Shown here: positions 10,501 to 20,300 of the stretch, in pieces | How the letters are laid out: each line of letters starts with the position of its first letter | Numbering within the stretch: the first letter of the stretch is position 1 | Source of the DNA: Sipunculus nudus | Lineage: Eukaryota; Annelida; Sipuncula; Golfingiida; Sipunculidae | Length of the DNA stretch: 64,000 nt | Reading direction: 5' to 3' | Assembly (NCBI GenBank): GCA_026874595.1 | Contig: CM049314.1 | Location: 11,710,729 to 11,774,728, forward strand | The notes under the pieces: generated by a model | Database searches by the model: none | Told to the model about the DNA's origin: nothing | What the model saw: only the letters and a program-made list of their open reading frames with translations | Translations under genes and position numbers: made by a program

Positions 10501-12499
10501 TGATACACCCTTATTTAATATCAATACAAGTTATATACGTGGATGCGCGCCCAAAAAGGAAACTACTAAGACGTCGCTGTCATAATGACATACGGTGAAA
10601 GGGAACATCCACCAGGAGGGAAACACTCATAGGAGGAGGCCACAATAACACACCCTGATAAGGAACCTATGGCAAGAGGACACCAGACATAGCTCTAAGA
10701 GGGCGCCACTAATAGGTAGATGCCAGACTGTTACAGGGGACTACTATCTGAAACTTCACAGTGGTTCACCACAAGAAATAACCATGTCCAGGAAGACACT
10801 GCATTAATCATCTCGGATGAGAACTTCCAAATAAAAAAAAAAAAAAAAAAAAATGACCCACTGGTACACCCCGAGAGGGTATTACATGCGGAAAGCGCTT
10901 TATGTACACTCAAAAACAGGAAACTCCTACCAACAGGCCAAGTGTCTATGTTTAAAAGTCTTACCTGCATAGCACATCCAGAGGGAATCGTGTATGCGAT
11001 ACCACTACCAGCTCCATAGAAAAAGCCGTACATCAAGAGAAAGCCGATGAAAGACCACTTAATTGAAAAATATGTACACATCACACCTCCGCTGAAATAT
11101 AAAATGTTATATACAACAATATAGGCAGGATATGTATATATATATATCTATATAAAGATATAGCAGCGAAATTCACACACATTTATACCCACATATAATT
11201 TCATGGTAATCTATTCTGTGTGCTTGGAACAAGAAAAAAAAATAATGCACATCAATTACCAAATGCCTGCCGAAAGAAATAAGTTTTTATATTACTTTTA
11301 AATGATAAAAGAGTCGGAGAATTTCTAAGTGTAATAGAAAGTGAATTCCAGACGTTTGGGCTACGAAACGGAGGGAAGCTTCACCGACTTTCATTTTACA
11401 CCTTGGTAATTTAAGAAGATTTCCGCTACCCGAGCCGGCGTACACAAAGACCGATAGCTTATTAATTCTTTTTTTTTGTCAAATATGATGGAAGTGAGCA
11501 ATCAAAATGGCTGTAAACAAAAATTGCAATTTAGTATTGTACGCGGTACTTGATGGGACCCCAAAGGAGCTGTTTGAGCAGCGACGTGACGTGGTCGGTC
11601 TTACGCTCCTCAAGAATGAGACGCGCAGCATTATTTAACCAGCTGTTTTCACGCAGGATTAATATTTTAATTTATATTTTGTGCTTATTGTCTCAGTCAT
11701 GCAGTTGCTAGGATGCCGTTTTAAAGACAAAGATGATTGTTATGTGTGCTTGCCTTATCAGTAAACCCCCAATGAAGGCACCGAGGGTTGGGCCAACCGC
11801 ATCCATTATTATTCCCGATATGCACATCGTCACGGCTTGCGTAACCGCTGTTACCGCTCCTACCCAAGTTGTTTCGGTCATGAGCAGTGTAGATGGTGAG
11901 CTTCGTGCCCGGATGTATGACGTCACATACGGATTAAGGTTTCCTGTGAGAGTAAACGGAATAATCTTCAGAAAAATCTTTGTTCTTTTATTCATGTTTA
12001 CACATAACATGTTTGCATTATACTGGCAATTGTATAAAAATACATGTTATATGCTCCGCATTAAGGTAGAGAGTTACTGCTTCTTACAAGAACAGTCAAA
12101 ACATATTCCCTATATATATTCTTAATATATCTTAATTTTAATTGCAGCATTTTAAATATTTATATTTGCAAACTTTTTATGACAATCAATTCTATGGCGT
12201 ATTCTTTCGTAATAATGTAACTGATAAATCGTTTTACACATACTAATGCACCAATCATCTTACCCGTTTGGGTTTTTTAATAAATTAAAAAAGAAAAATA
12301 ACAAAAAATATGTAATATTTGAAAAAAAAACGCTTAATTGTTTTAAGTTGTGGAATCCCTGAAATGAGTCCAGACGGAAAAATTACTTACCGACAGTGTA
12401 TGCCCCTCCTAATGCGACATAGATGATAAAACCTCCCACTACAGACAGCCAGGCTCTGACTGTGTGGCGTTTTGTTTCATCCAACATATCCATAAGATC
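1407..12499 (-). CDS. MFS transporter gene 1 (exons 1-8 of 11; 3' end outside window)
   Basis: Minus-strand, intron-split gene encoding a major facilitator superfamily permease, most like the OFA/monocarboxylate-carrier branch, predicted to move small organic anions across a membrane. I assembled it from splice sites. Exons are 12391-12499, 11754-11943, 10965-11091, 10041-10186, 8047-8161, 3061-3170, 2220-2337 and 1407-1529. Phases chain without a break, and every exon has a homologue in gene 2 (37149-49075) with the same length, except exon 6 (110 against 125 nt, same phase). The visible part covers TM1 to about TM8, including an MFS loop motif 'GIIMDAVGP' and 'GRIAWGFFGDR'. The first in-frame ATG is 12493, but an upstream 5' exon is likely because a splice acceptor precedes it. 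Homologues of exons 9-11 are absent from 1-1406, so they are off-window or lost. Donor 2 is GC, not GT. Substrate is inferred only from family resemblance. Confidence 0.85.
1681..1746. repeat. Perfect 17-bp inverted repeat
   Basis: The arms GCGAAGGTAAAGATAAT (1681-1697) and its exact reverse complement (1730-1746) enclose a 32-nt loop. It lies in intron 7 of transporter gene 1. It could be a foldback or MITE remnant or an RNA hairpin. The rest of the 1530-2219 intron shows nothing I recognise. Confidence 0.7.
2220..2337 (-). CDS. MFS gene 1, exon 7 (TM7)
   Basis: 118 nt, acceptor tttgtag, donor GTATGT. It encodes TVRQTLRSGYFYMLWFITFF and then AGQSIGMATDLYK: the TM7 entry 'QTLRS.YFY.LWF', typical of the start of the second half in OFA-type carriers. 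The gene 2 homologue is 42928-43045. Confidence 0.87.
2338..3060. other. Intron 6 of gene 1, no recognisable feature
   Basis: AT-rich sequence between exons 7 and 6. I see no ORF, repeat family or structured RNA in it. Confidence 0.5.
3061..3170 (-). CDS. MFS gene 1, exon 6 (central cytoplasmic loop)
   Basis: 110 nt, acceptor gctaaag, donor GTATTA. It encodes the hydrophilic loop between TM6 and TM7: NNERRALLEESDRNIRLQD and on. It contains ERRALL, an acidic-dileucine pattern. The gene 2 homologue (43457-43581) is 15 nt longer in the less conserved 3' half but keeps the phase. Confidence 0.8.
3190..7640 (-). mobile_element. Degenerate near full-length APE-type LINE in intron 5 of gene 1
   Basis: A non-LTR retrotransposon in antisense (same strand as the host gene), broken by many stops and shifts. 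Order on the minus strand: an ORF1-like stretch at about 7640-6350 with a zinc-type Cys pattern (CEVC ... CKKC near 7500-7600); endonuclease from about 6070 (LRLVSFNCYGFKSS) with NIVIGDFNA at 5600-5640; linker 'QFKYAHRQCQQNEDQLRADA' near 4890; reverse transcriptase at 4775-3800 with GKSSGLDCLRAEQYK, NFRPIAL and the catalytic FYADDLCLIAP near 3900; a C-terminal region at 3780-3374 readable only by switching frames. The 3' end is a short ATCTTATCTTAT-type tail near 3190-3215, touching the exon 6 acceptor. RT style is CR1/L2/Jockey-like; clade not certain. Confidence 0.8.
7673..7989. repeat. 32-bp direct repeat flanking a 253-bp segment
   Basis: The motif beginning aagcatatgagaacaaaa and ending aagaaaaagtaa occurs at 7673-7704 and 7958-7989 with a single difference. 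The spacing fits either a long target-site duplication around a 253-bp insertion or a local duplication. It lies in intron 5 between the LINE and exon 5. Confidence 0.6.
8047..8161 (-). CDS. MFS gene 1, exon 5 (TM6)
   Basis: 115 nt, acceptor tttcag, donor GTAACT. It encodes YFSQDVLLDRVPYIFLILGG and then FYLAIFIIASPMISVPDK: TM6 with the 'LGG.Y' pattern also seen in OFA-type carriers. The gene 2 homologue is 44234-44348. Confidence 0.88.
8162..10040. other. Intron 4 of gene 1, no supported gene
   Basis: AT-rich. The stretch 9240-9950 is very A/T-rich and could be an old LINE 3' end in antisense, but I found no coding motif. A poly-C run lies at about 10009-10017, inside the intron next to exon 4. 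Confidence 0.4.
10041..10186 (-). CDS. MFS gene 1, exon 4 (TM5)
   Basis: 146 nt, acceptor tttcag, donor GTGAGT. It encodes WMPKNKGFVVGLCLSGYGAG and continues QIETLFINPGNLIPDDPP. The 'KNKGFVVG...GYGAGAF' stretch is the TM5 signature shared with bacterial OFA permeases. The gene 2 homologue is 45242-45387, same length. Confidence 0.9.
10187..10964. other. Intron 3 of gene 1, no gene
   Basis: A homopolymer A run of about 20 lies near 10832-10851. No other recognisable feature. Confidence 0.45.
10965..11091 (-). CDS. MFS gene 1, exon 3 (TM4)
   Basis: 127 nt, acceptor atttcag, donor GTAAGA. It encodes GGVMCTYFSIKWSFIGFLLM and then YGFFYGAGSGIAYTIPSGC, the TM4 segment with 'YG.G.G..YTIP', a recognisable OFA-like pattern. 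The gene 2 homologue is 46015-46141, same length. Confidence 0.9.
11092..11753. other. Intron 2 of gene 1, no gene
   Basis: A short (TA)n lies near 11136-11148. Nothing else is recognised. Confidence 0.4.
11754..11943 (-). CDS. MFS gene 1, exon 2 (TM2-TM3), GC donor
   Basis: 190 nt, acceptor cacag. It encodes NLNPYVTSYIRARSSPSTLL, then TTWVGAVTAVTQ and CISGIIMDAVGPTLGAFIGG: TM2, the MFS loop 2-3 motif and TM3. The donor reads AAG|GCAAGC, a GC donor in place of GT; the matching position in gene 2 is CAG|GTAAGT. If GC is not spliced, the gene would be defective. Confidence 0.88.
12391..12499 (-). CDS. MFS gene 1, first coding exon (TM1)
   Basis: 109 nt. The acceptor ctggcag precedes it, so a 5' exon must lie to the right. 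In-frame ATGs at 12493 and 12487 give MDMLDETKRHTVRAWLSVVG and then YVALGGAYTVG: a short cytoplasmic N-terminus followed by TM1. The donor is GTAAGT. The gene 2 homologue is 48973-49081, same length and same first ATG position. Confidence 0.85.
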
Positions 12500-12529
12500 C
12501 TGCCAGCACGAAAGATAATGAATAAGATA

Positions 12530-13568
12530 ACAAGTGACCCGTGGGTCATGACGCTCAGCCGACTGACATGTTGACAATCTGTCCTTGCACAGACGACTAA
12601 TTAAGATAATGTAGGTGGCATCATTGTTCATGCTTATTAGCTTAAGTTCATCAAGACCCATAAGCACAACAAATCTGATGACAAACCAACCGGCCTTTCA
12701 TGAGGAATCTGCCAATTTGTGTGTATTTTGCATTATTTCTAGGGTGCTCAAACATACCCTAAAACTCTGAGAATATAGTTCACTGTGACCCAATTTCATG
12801 ACCCTGGGGAGAACTTTTGAGGAACTCTCAGGATGTCAAGTTGGGAGATTCTGGGCCCAAAGGTTATGATTTGTGCCCTCTCTGGTATTAAATTTTTAAT
12901 TATTCTGAGGGGTGCTTATAAGCCCCATAGCTCAGAAAATATGGGTAACAGAGACCTAAATACACGTTTCAAAGGATATTTTCATAGACCTCCCTGGATT
13001 TTAGGTTAGAAGATCCTAGGTCCAATGTTTATGATTTGTGCCCTGCTTTGGTATCAAAATTTTAATTATGATGGGGGGTGCTTTTGACAACATCTTTTAA
13101 GGTCTCAAAAAAAGAGAGAAAAAAATCGTAAAAAATCGAAAAATACAGATGGCGCCACCATTCTGCAAAAACACCCCATGATTAATACCCATGCAAAGAA
13201 TCATGGTGATCAATGCATTAATTAATCGGATACTTGAGATTTTGTATCAAATTTTTCATTATTCTGTGGGGTACTTTGAAGCCCCATAGTTTAAAGAATA
13301 TGGGTAACAGAGACCTAATTCCAGGTTTCAAGGGAGACTTTTCATGTACCTCTCTGGGTGTAAAGTGAGAAGATTCCATGCCCAGCGGTTACGATTTGTG
13401 CGCATTTAACAGATGACAGCATCTTTTAAGGTCTAAAAAACAGAGAAAAAAATCGTAAAGAATCGAAAAAATACAGGTGTCGTAGACAGTCTGCAGAAAC
13501 TGATGAAACACTCCACGATCAATATCCATGCAAAAAATCATGGTGATCAATGCATTAGTTGTTCAGAT
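12530..13568 (+). repeat. Dispersed composite repeat, 3'-truncated by the Ty3 element
   Basis: It begins with the head motif acaagtgacccgtgggtcat at 12530 (other heads at 31901 and 37848). Units with 'atatgggtaacagagaccta' follow near 12773, 12938 and 13298, and 'ggcgccacc' near 13152. It stops where the Ty3 LTR fragment starts (about 13570). The head lies only 30 nt upstream of the exon 1 acceptor of gene 1. Non-coding, class unknown. Confidence 0.7.
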
Positions 13569-13569
13569 A

Positions 13570-13745
13570 CTCATAGACATGTTGGTACCGCATAATTATT
13601 ATTTGTACTATAATTGTAGAATCCATGAACGAACAAACTATTGTTCCTACTGAACCACCATCCACAACTAAATAAACGACTATTCCTCCCAGTACTGAGT
13701 CGTTATTGTTGAGCTGCTCTCTGGTATGAGAGTGAGACGGTAACA
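13570..13745 (+). repeat. 5' LTR, last 176 bp only
   Basis: Matches 22498-22673 with two mismatches, and ends GGTAACA like the 3' LTR. Sequence upstream of 13570 is the composite repeat, not LTR, so the 5' part was deleted or lost by recombination. Confidence 0.93.
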
Positions 13746-13747
13746 CA

Positions 13748-13765
13748 TGGCGCCCGATAAGGGAC
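13748..13765 (+). promoter_or_regulatory. Primer binding site, tRNA-Lys type
   Basis: TGGCGCCCGATAAGGGAC starts two nt after the 5' LTR. It differs at only two positions from the lysine-tRNA(Lys3) primer site known from lentiviruses and some gypsy elements, so a lysine tRNA 3' end is the likely primer for minus-strand synthesis. Confidence 0.85.
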
Positions 13766-15824
13766 TCGGTACTAGAAGCCTTGGAGGGAGAATCGCCTCA
13801 TGAGTGGAACTGTTTTTCTGTTTTGTCGCCATCACGAGGAATTTCGCTTCACCGCTCAGTGAACGTTCTTGGCGCCAAAACTCGGGGAGATATTGCCATT
13901 TGAATGGACCTATTGTGTTCGCCTGGCTTTTGAAAGGACTCCGCTGCCGGCGCTCTGCATGGGCACACACGGATTGTTCTATCGTGAATAGCGAAAAAGC
14001 CATACCCCCGAGGCACAAATGAGCATTTTACGAGAGAGAAAAGGTAATTCTGTTCTGTAAAACTGCCTTTACTGAGCGCAGGAAACTTATTTTCCTCGGA
14101 TTTCCCTCGCTGGTGTAAACTTGACATCCGCCATTTTGGAACGACGCTAGGAGCGCACTCTCTCGGTGGTAACCAGACACTGCGAAGGACGTTCGTCCGT
14201 TCAAAACCCCCACCAGGAAAGATGTCGAGTACGCCCTCTACTTGTTGTATCACGACACATTTGGACTGTGATTTACAGAGAGATTGTGAATACGTGTTCG
14301 TGTGTTCTGCCATTGATATGATGTGATAAACATTCGATCACCAAACCTCCTTGGATATTTTACGTTGTGTTCATATACTTTGAACTATGTTGAACTGAAT
14401 CTCAGGACACATTTACCTGGATTATCTCGCATTGTGGACATTCTTCATTTGACTTTTGGATCGTTATTGTGTATTTGTGTATTTGATCCTCATTGTTTGA
14501 ACTTAAGGAACTCTCACATGGATTATCTCACATGGTACACGTTACCGAACACTCGTTATAATCCATTACTGGATTTATTTTGGACTTGTTTATCATCACC
14601 AGAAAGAGTCAACATAACATGTGGGTGAGCACTTTTCATTTTGTTATTCCAATGGATTGTTACACACTTTGCTTTATTTATTAGTGTTGGTTGCTTGGGG
14701 ATATATTTTGCTAATATCTTTGAATTTCAGACAGTACATACGTACTTCTGAATTGACTGAGAAAATATCCCAAGTATTACTTTCTGTATAACTAAGTATT
14801 TCAAACTTAACTACTTCTGTAGTTTGATAGGCCAACATACTTGCCTTGTTACATGAAATTTATCAAGATCTTTTCAAGACTTTCTATCCATCATTCATGT
14901 ATATTTTGAAGGTGTTGTACCGATCAACAGGATTAAGTAACTTCAACTAAGAAACAATTGAACCTTAAGTTGTCAATGTCCGGATTTAATCCGATACATG
15001 GACTTTGTCATAACATTTGTTAGACAACAGGAGAAGTTTTCTCTTGATGTCATAGGCTTGGTGGTCGCTCTTGTTCATTGAATAAGATCGACGTCAAGCG
15101 AAGTGATCCTATATTTACTGTGTAATATATTTCCATTGGCACAATCAGTCAACATATTATTGAAGGTAAGCTAGACAGAGTGTCCGTCTCTATAATACAG
15201 AGACGGAAAGCACTGCATGCATTCTTGTGGTGCCCTGTCTGATATTACTAAATGTCCCTCCTTTGGCAAAATTACCAAACATAATCTAGCTAACATACCC
15301 TTAACTACGACTCCTTACTTTTTTTCTTGCTCAAACAAGAAAATGAAACTTATAATCCAGGTGCAAAGTTAAGAAGCGATGCTCCCAGGTTTCTAACCAA
15401 TCATGACATGTTCCTTTAGGGTCAAGGACACAGGGAGAAACCAGTTTTCAAATTCCTTCCTCTGATTGGCTGTTAGGTTTCAGGCTCATTCATTATAGAA
15501 GTTCAACTTAATTCCAAGCATAACATTTACTGCCTGGTCCCTAAAATAGTGCCATCTAGTGAATAAAACAGAAAGTGCAAGCAAAACAAAGGTTCCAAGC
15601 GGGGCTGGTAACCACCTGCAAATTTTCTCGTTTTCACTAATTAGAAATGGTTCACACACCCAGTAAAGACCCTCGTTTGTTTATCTAAAGCTTATTATCT
15701 GATTTATCTAAATATCTGTGTCCTCGCTTGCACACCAATATTTTCAATAGAGTGCTCGTAAGCCTCGCTGGGAGGCTTACTAAGTAGGCGAAAGGTAAGC
15801 CAGTTGTTTGTGCAAACTGTTATA
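13766..15824 (+). other. Long untranslated leader of the Ty3 element
   Basis: About 2.06 kb between the primer site and the gag ATG, with no convincing ORF on the plus strand (the longest, 14323-14628, resembles nothing known). It contains perfect stem-loops at 15184-15206 (8-bp stem) and 15758-15780 (9-bp stem). It might hold packaging or translation-control structure, or unrelated sequence captured by the element. Confidence 0.6.
15758..15780 (+). promoter_or_regulatory. Hairpin 45 nt upstream of gag ATG
   Basis: GTAAGCCTC, five-nt loop, GAGGCTTAC: a perfect 9-bp stem. The position just before gag suits a packaging or translational element. Function inferred only. Confidence 0.4.
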
Positions 15825-17312
15825 ATGTCTTATCAGGACCGAACCCTGTACATACAGGGTATAGCTGAACACACGACGTGTGCTCAGGTGTCAGAGTACT
15901 TTCTCCAAGTTGGGGAGATTGAGCACACACTGTTGAAACCTAAATTGTCCCCTGATCAAAGAACAATTGAAGGCTACGTTTTATTTGTTGCATGTCAAGA
16001 TGCTAATAGAGCAGTAAATGATCTGACTGGTCGAACATTTAGGGGTTCGCCACTTAAAGTTTCAGTGGTTGTCGAAAATCAGTTAGTTGAAATCACACAA
16101 TTGCTTTCAGAGAGCAGAGGTTCAGCACCATACAAGCCTATAATGGCTGGTAAATTGGAACCAATGAATACTTCCGAATGTAGCTCGGAAGCACCTGACT
16201 CTGATGAGGCAGTCATAGACCAGCTTGTTGAGATGCTGGCTAGGCTTAGCCCTGATATGTATAAACGGGTATTTGATAGGGTATCCCCATCACAAGTTAC
16301 ACCTGTCAATATTTAACCTGAGCCTTCAGTTATCAAAACTGATGTCGTTGAAAAACCTTATGTAAATCTACCGTCAATTACCGATCGGAGGGACTCGCAT
16401 GTTCCATTACCACCAGTGATTCCATCCGCCCCAGCAGATGATGCTTCGACTTTGAACTCTCCATGGATGCAGATCCCTAGACTATCGACGTTCTCCGGAG
16501 ATGACAACACAAAGGGAGATGTTAGTCTGCACCGTTGGAAGTTTGAAGTAAGGAGCCTGATTCATGACGGGTACTCGACTTCAGTGGTTCTCCAAAGCAT
16601 TAAACGGTCATTGAGGGGAACAGCTGCAGATGTGTTGACATGGATGCCGGACAACTCAGAACCAGAGTCCGTCATACAGAAACTGGACGGGTTATTCGGA
16701 GATGTTCTCTCGGGCGAATCCTTGATGCAGCGTTTTTATGCCGCCTGTCAGAAATCTGATGAGACTATATCATCTTGGGGTTGCCGCCTTGAACAACTAC
16801 TATCCAGTGCAGTTGAGAAAGGAAAGGTCCCAGCATCGGCCAAGAACGATATGTTGCGCTCCCAGTTCTGGAGAAATCTCTTCAGCGAGAAGCTGAAGAA
16901 TGCTACACGACATAAATATGACCTCATAGCAGATTACAGTGAACTTTGTGTCGCAGTCCGAGCTATCGATCAGGAGCTTGCCCTTGATGAAACAAGACGA
17001 AAGACCAGCCAGACGAAAGCACAGTCCCAGATGTTGACCGGAGCTACTGGCGTTACTCAAAAGACTCAAACAGAAACAGACAACCGGATTATCCTCGAGA
17101 AGCTTGATCTACTCTGTAAAAGGATAGAACGATTGGAGTCCCAAGGCAGTGGGAGGCAAAGGAAACAATTCTCGACAAGCACAAGCAGAATTGTCATATG
17201 CTATAGATGTGGAAAGAAGGGACACTATGCCAACACCTGCAAGTCCTCAAAACGCCTGTCGGAAGAAGAGGTACAGGAGATCAAGAAGAAACAGAAGGAA
17301 ACTTTGAACTGA
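15825..17312 (+). pseudogene. gag: RRM-like domain, PNMA-like capsid, CCHC knuckle; internal TAA
   Basis: The first ATG in the frame is 15825 (MSYQDRTLYIQGIAEH); the frame is open upstream to 15804 without an ATG. Residues about 5-85 have an RRM-like layout, with LYIQGI as RNP2-like and IEGYVLFV as RNP1-like. A TAA at 16314-16316 stops this part. The same frame then stays open to 17312: the capsid region at about 16450-16990 contains 'SLMQRFYAACQKSDETISSW' and 'RSQFWRNLFSEKLKNATRHK', close in style to PNMA-family capsids. A CCHC knuckle follows at 17199-17240 (CYRCGKKGHYANTC). Gag would form the particle and bind RNA. The TAA is either a disabling mutation or separates two products. I call it broken because pol is also broken. 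Confidence 0.85.
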
Positions 17313-20300
17313 AGCCAGTCCCTGCTGCGGAGCAAGCAGAGGACATTGTGTCTAGCTCCAATTCCGAATCTGTGTTGGAGACCTTAGTGGGAGAGCCAAA
17401 TGAGGGATATATTAACGTCGAGGGACTGAAAACCAGATGTTTGATCGACACCGGATCTATGATCACGACGATATCAAAGACATATTTTGATGAATGCCTT
17501 CCTTCCCATACGTTGGAACCGCTGCATGATCTACTCTCTGTGGAGGTCGGAGGTGGCCATATGTTACAGTACCTGGGTTATGTAGCTCTGAAGATGTCCT
17601 TGCCACTTCATGTCACCGGAAGTGAGATTGAAGACATATTTTTGGTCCTTTTGGAACCGGATACACCGTACAATACCAAGGTACCAGTTTGTGTTGGTAC
17701 CAATATCATCACACGCTACAGAGGCTGGTGTCAACAGCATCTCGGAGAAACATTTCTGCAGTCCGGATCATCACTGTCAGGATCATGGCGTTTAGCTTTC
17801 CGTTCTCTTAGTATGAGAAACTGTTGTGTAACAACCATTGAACCAGTCACTGTGACCACAACCAAAGCTGTTACCGTAAAGCCGGATGAACAGGTAACTA
17901 TCCATGGACTTTGTCGTGCCGTGGGTTTGTCATCAACTGTGTTGGTGGAATCGAGTCAAGAAAAGGCCATACCTGGTGGTTTGATATTGATACCTGAAGT
18001 CAAAGACATCAAGCTGTCTGGATCTACTACCAGAGTCGGCGTTTCGTTGTACAATGTAGGAACTAGAAAGCTAACCATACCTGCAAAGACGATAATAGCT
18101 GAGCTTCATAACGTAAGAGATGAAATCCCAGCGGCAGATCAAGCACCACCTACTAGCGAGTCCCCAGGCGACCCTTACATTGACCTTTCAGCATCATGTT
18201 TGTCAGATGATGAGAAGAAACGTGCAAAAGAGTTTTTCTCTCGATGGAGACCTGTATTTTCAATCGGGGATGAGGAGCTTGGTCACACTGATGCTGTTGT
18301 ACACAGGATTCGCCTTACTGATGACACGCCGTTTAAAGAACGAACAAGGCGTATTCCTCCTGCGATGTTCGAAGAAGTTCAGCAACATTTGCGTAGTATG
18401 CTCGATGCAGGCGTGATCCGTGAGTCTAAAAGTCCCTGGTCGTCCAACATAGTTTGCGCTCGGAAGAAAGATGGAGGTCTCAGGCTATGCATCGACTACA
18501 GGAAGCTGAATGCGCGAACGAAGCGGGATGCTTATGCTTTACCAAGGATCGACGAGACTTTAGACATACTAGCGAAGGCCAAGATCTTCTCCACGCTGGA
18601 CTTGCGCAGTGGGTATTGGCAAATCGATATAGCGGAGGAGGATAAGGAAAAGACCGCGTTCTCTGTCGATCGTCTTGGTTTCTACGAATGTAACAGAATG
18701 CCATTCGGTTTGACCAGCGCCCCAGCGACATTTCAGAGATTAATGGAGAAATGCCTAAGCGATCTTAACTCAAAGGAGTGCTGCGTCTATCTAGATGACA
18801 TACTAGTATTTTCTTCTACGGTTGAAGAACACATGAGCCGTCTAGATAAGGTATTCCAGCGCCTTCAGGATTACGGTCTGAAACTCAAACCCTCCAAGTG
18901 TAGCTTCTTCATGGAGAGCGTAAAGTACCTTGGTCACGTCATATCTGCTGAGGGTGTCCATACAGACCCGGACAAAACAGAAGCACTATCCAAGTGGCCA
19001 GTCCCCAGAACGATCAAAGAGCTTCGACAATACCTAGGCTTCACCGGTTACTACCGTCGATTTATCAAAAGTTATGCCAGTATTGCAAAACCCCTGACGT
19101 CCCTCTTAAAGGGAATCGGTCGTGATGAGGTAGAAAAGTTTCAATCCACCCTACTAGAATGGAATTCCGCTGCTCAAGACGCCTTTGACACACTGAATCG
19201 CTTGCTATCAGAACCACCAGTGTTAGGGTATGCGGATTACAGTCTGCCGTTTACTCTTCATACTGATGCATCTGCAGATGGTTTAGGGACAGTCTTGTAC
19301 CAGAAGCAAAATGGGACCGACCGAGTGATTGCTTACGCGAGCCGTGGCTTGAATAAATCGGAAAGTCATTATGCAGCTCATAAGCTTGAATACCTGGCAC
19401 TGAAGTGGGCGGTCTGTGAAAAGTTTTATGATTACCTCTACGGCAGACCATTTGAAGTTTTCACGGACAACAATCCACTCACATACTTAATGACCACCGC
19501 GAAGCTGGATGCAACCGGTCACCGATGGCTAGCAGATCTCGCCAATTTCGACTTCACCATCCACTACCGCTCGGGAAAGAAAAACCTTGACGCTGATGCC
19601 CTTTCCCGGATACCGAGATCGATCCACATAACTTCTCAATCCATGCAGGCGGTATTCCACAGTCATCAAACCGAAGTTCTCGCGGAGTCAGTCTGTTTGT
19701 CCCAGTCACCTGCTTTACCTAACCCGGATCCAGTGACAGATGGTGAGATCTCCAATATCACCCACGACCAATGGGCTAGGTTCCAAGCAGCTGATTACAT
19801 CATTGGTCCAGTGCTTGGTTCTTTTCAGCGGGGTAGGAGGTCGATAGACGGACCAGCTAATGCAGATCCAGACTGTAGGATCCTTTTTCAAGAGTGGGAT
19901 CGACTGTGTTTGAGAGATAATGTTCTTTACCGTCGCTGTACCATTTCAGGCCAAACTAGATATCAGTTGATACTTCCTAGATGTCTGCGGGAAGAAGCAA
20001 CCAAAGGCCTCCATGATGATAGTGGACACCTTGGTTATGAGCGCCTGATCGACCTTGTGCGTTCCAGATTCTACTGGCCAAGGATGGCAAGGGAAGTTAA
20101 GATGAGAATACAAGGTTGTGACCGATGCGTACGACGAAAGACTCTTACCACCAAGTTATGTTCATCCATGGTGAACACGACATCAACTTATCCCATGGAA
20201 CTCATCTGTATAGATTATTTGTCCTTGGAAGATTCAAAAGGCGGAATTTCCAACATTTTAGTTATCACGGACCATTTTACAAGATATGCCATCGCCATTC

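Noticed and set aside
13680-14313. Minus-strand ORFs of 112 and 154 codons in the Ty3 leader
   Set aside because: No recognisable domain. They run antisense to the element and partly cover its LTR and primer site.
17280-17312. Canonical -1 slippery heptamer in the gag-pol overlap
   Set aside because: A-rich codons are present, but none gives a clean XXXYYYZ in the gag frame.
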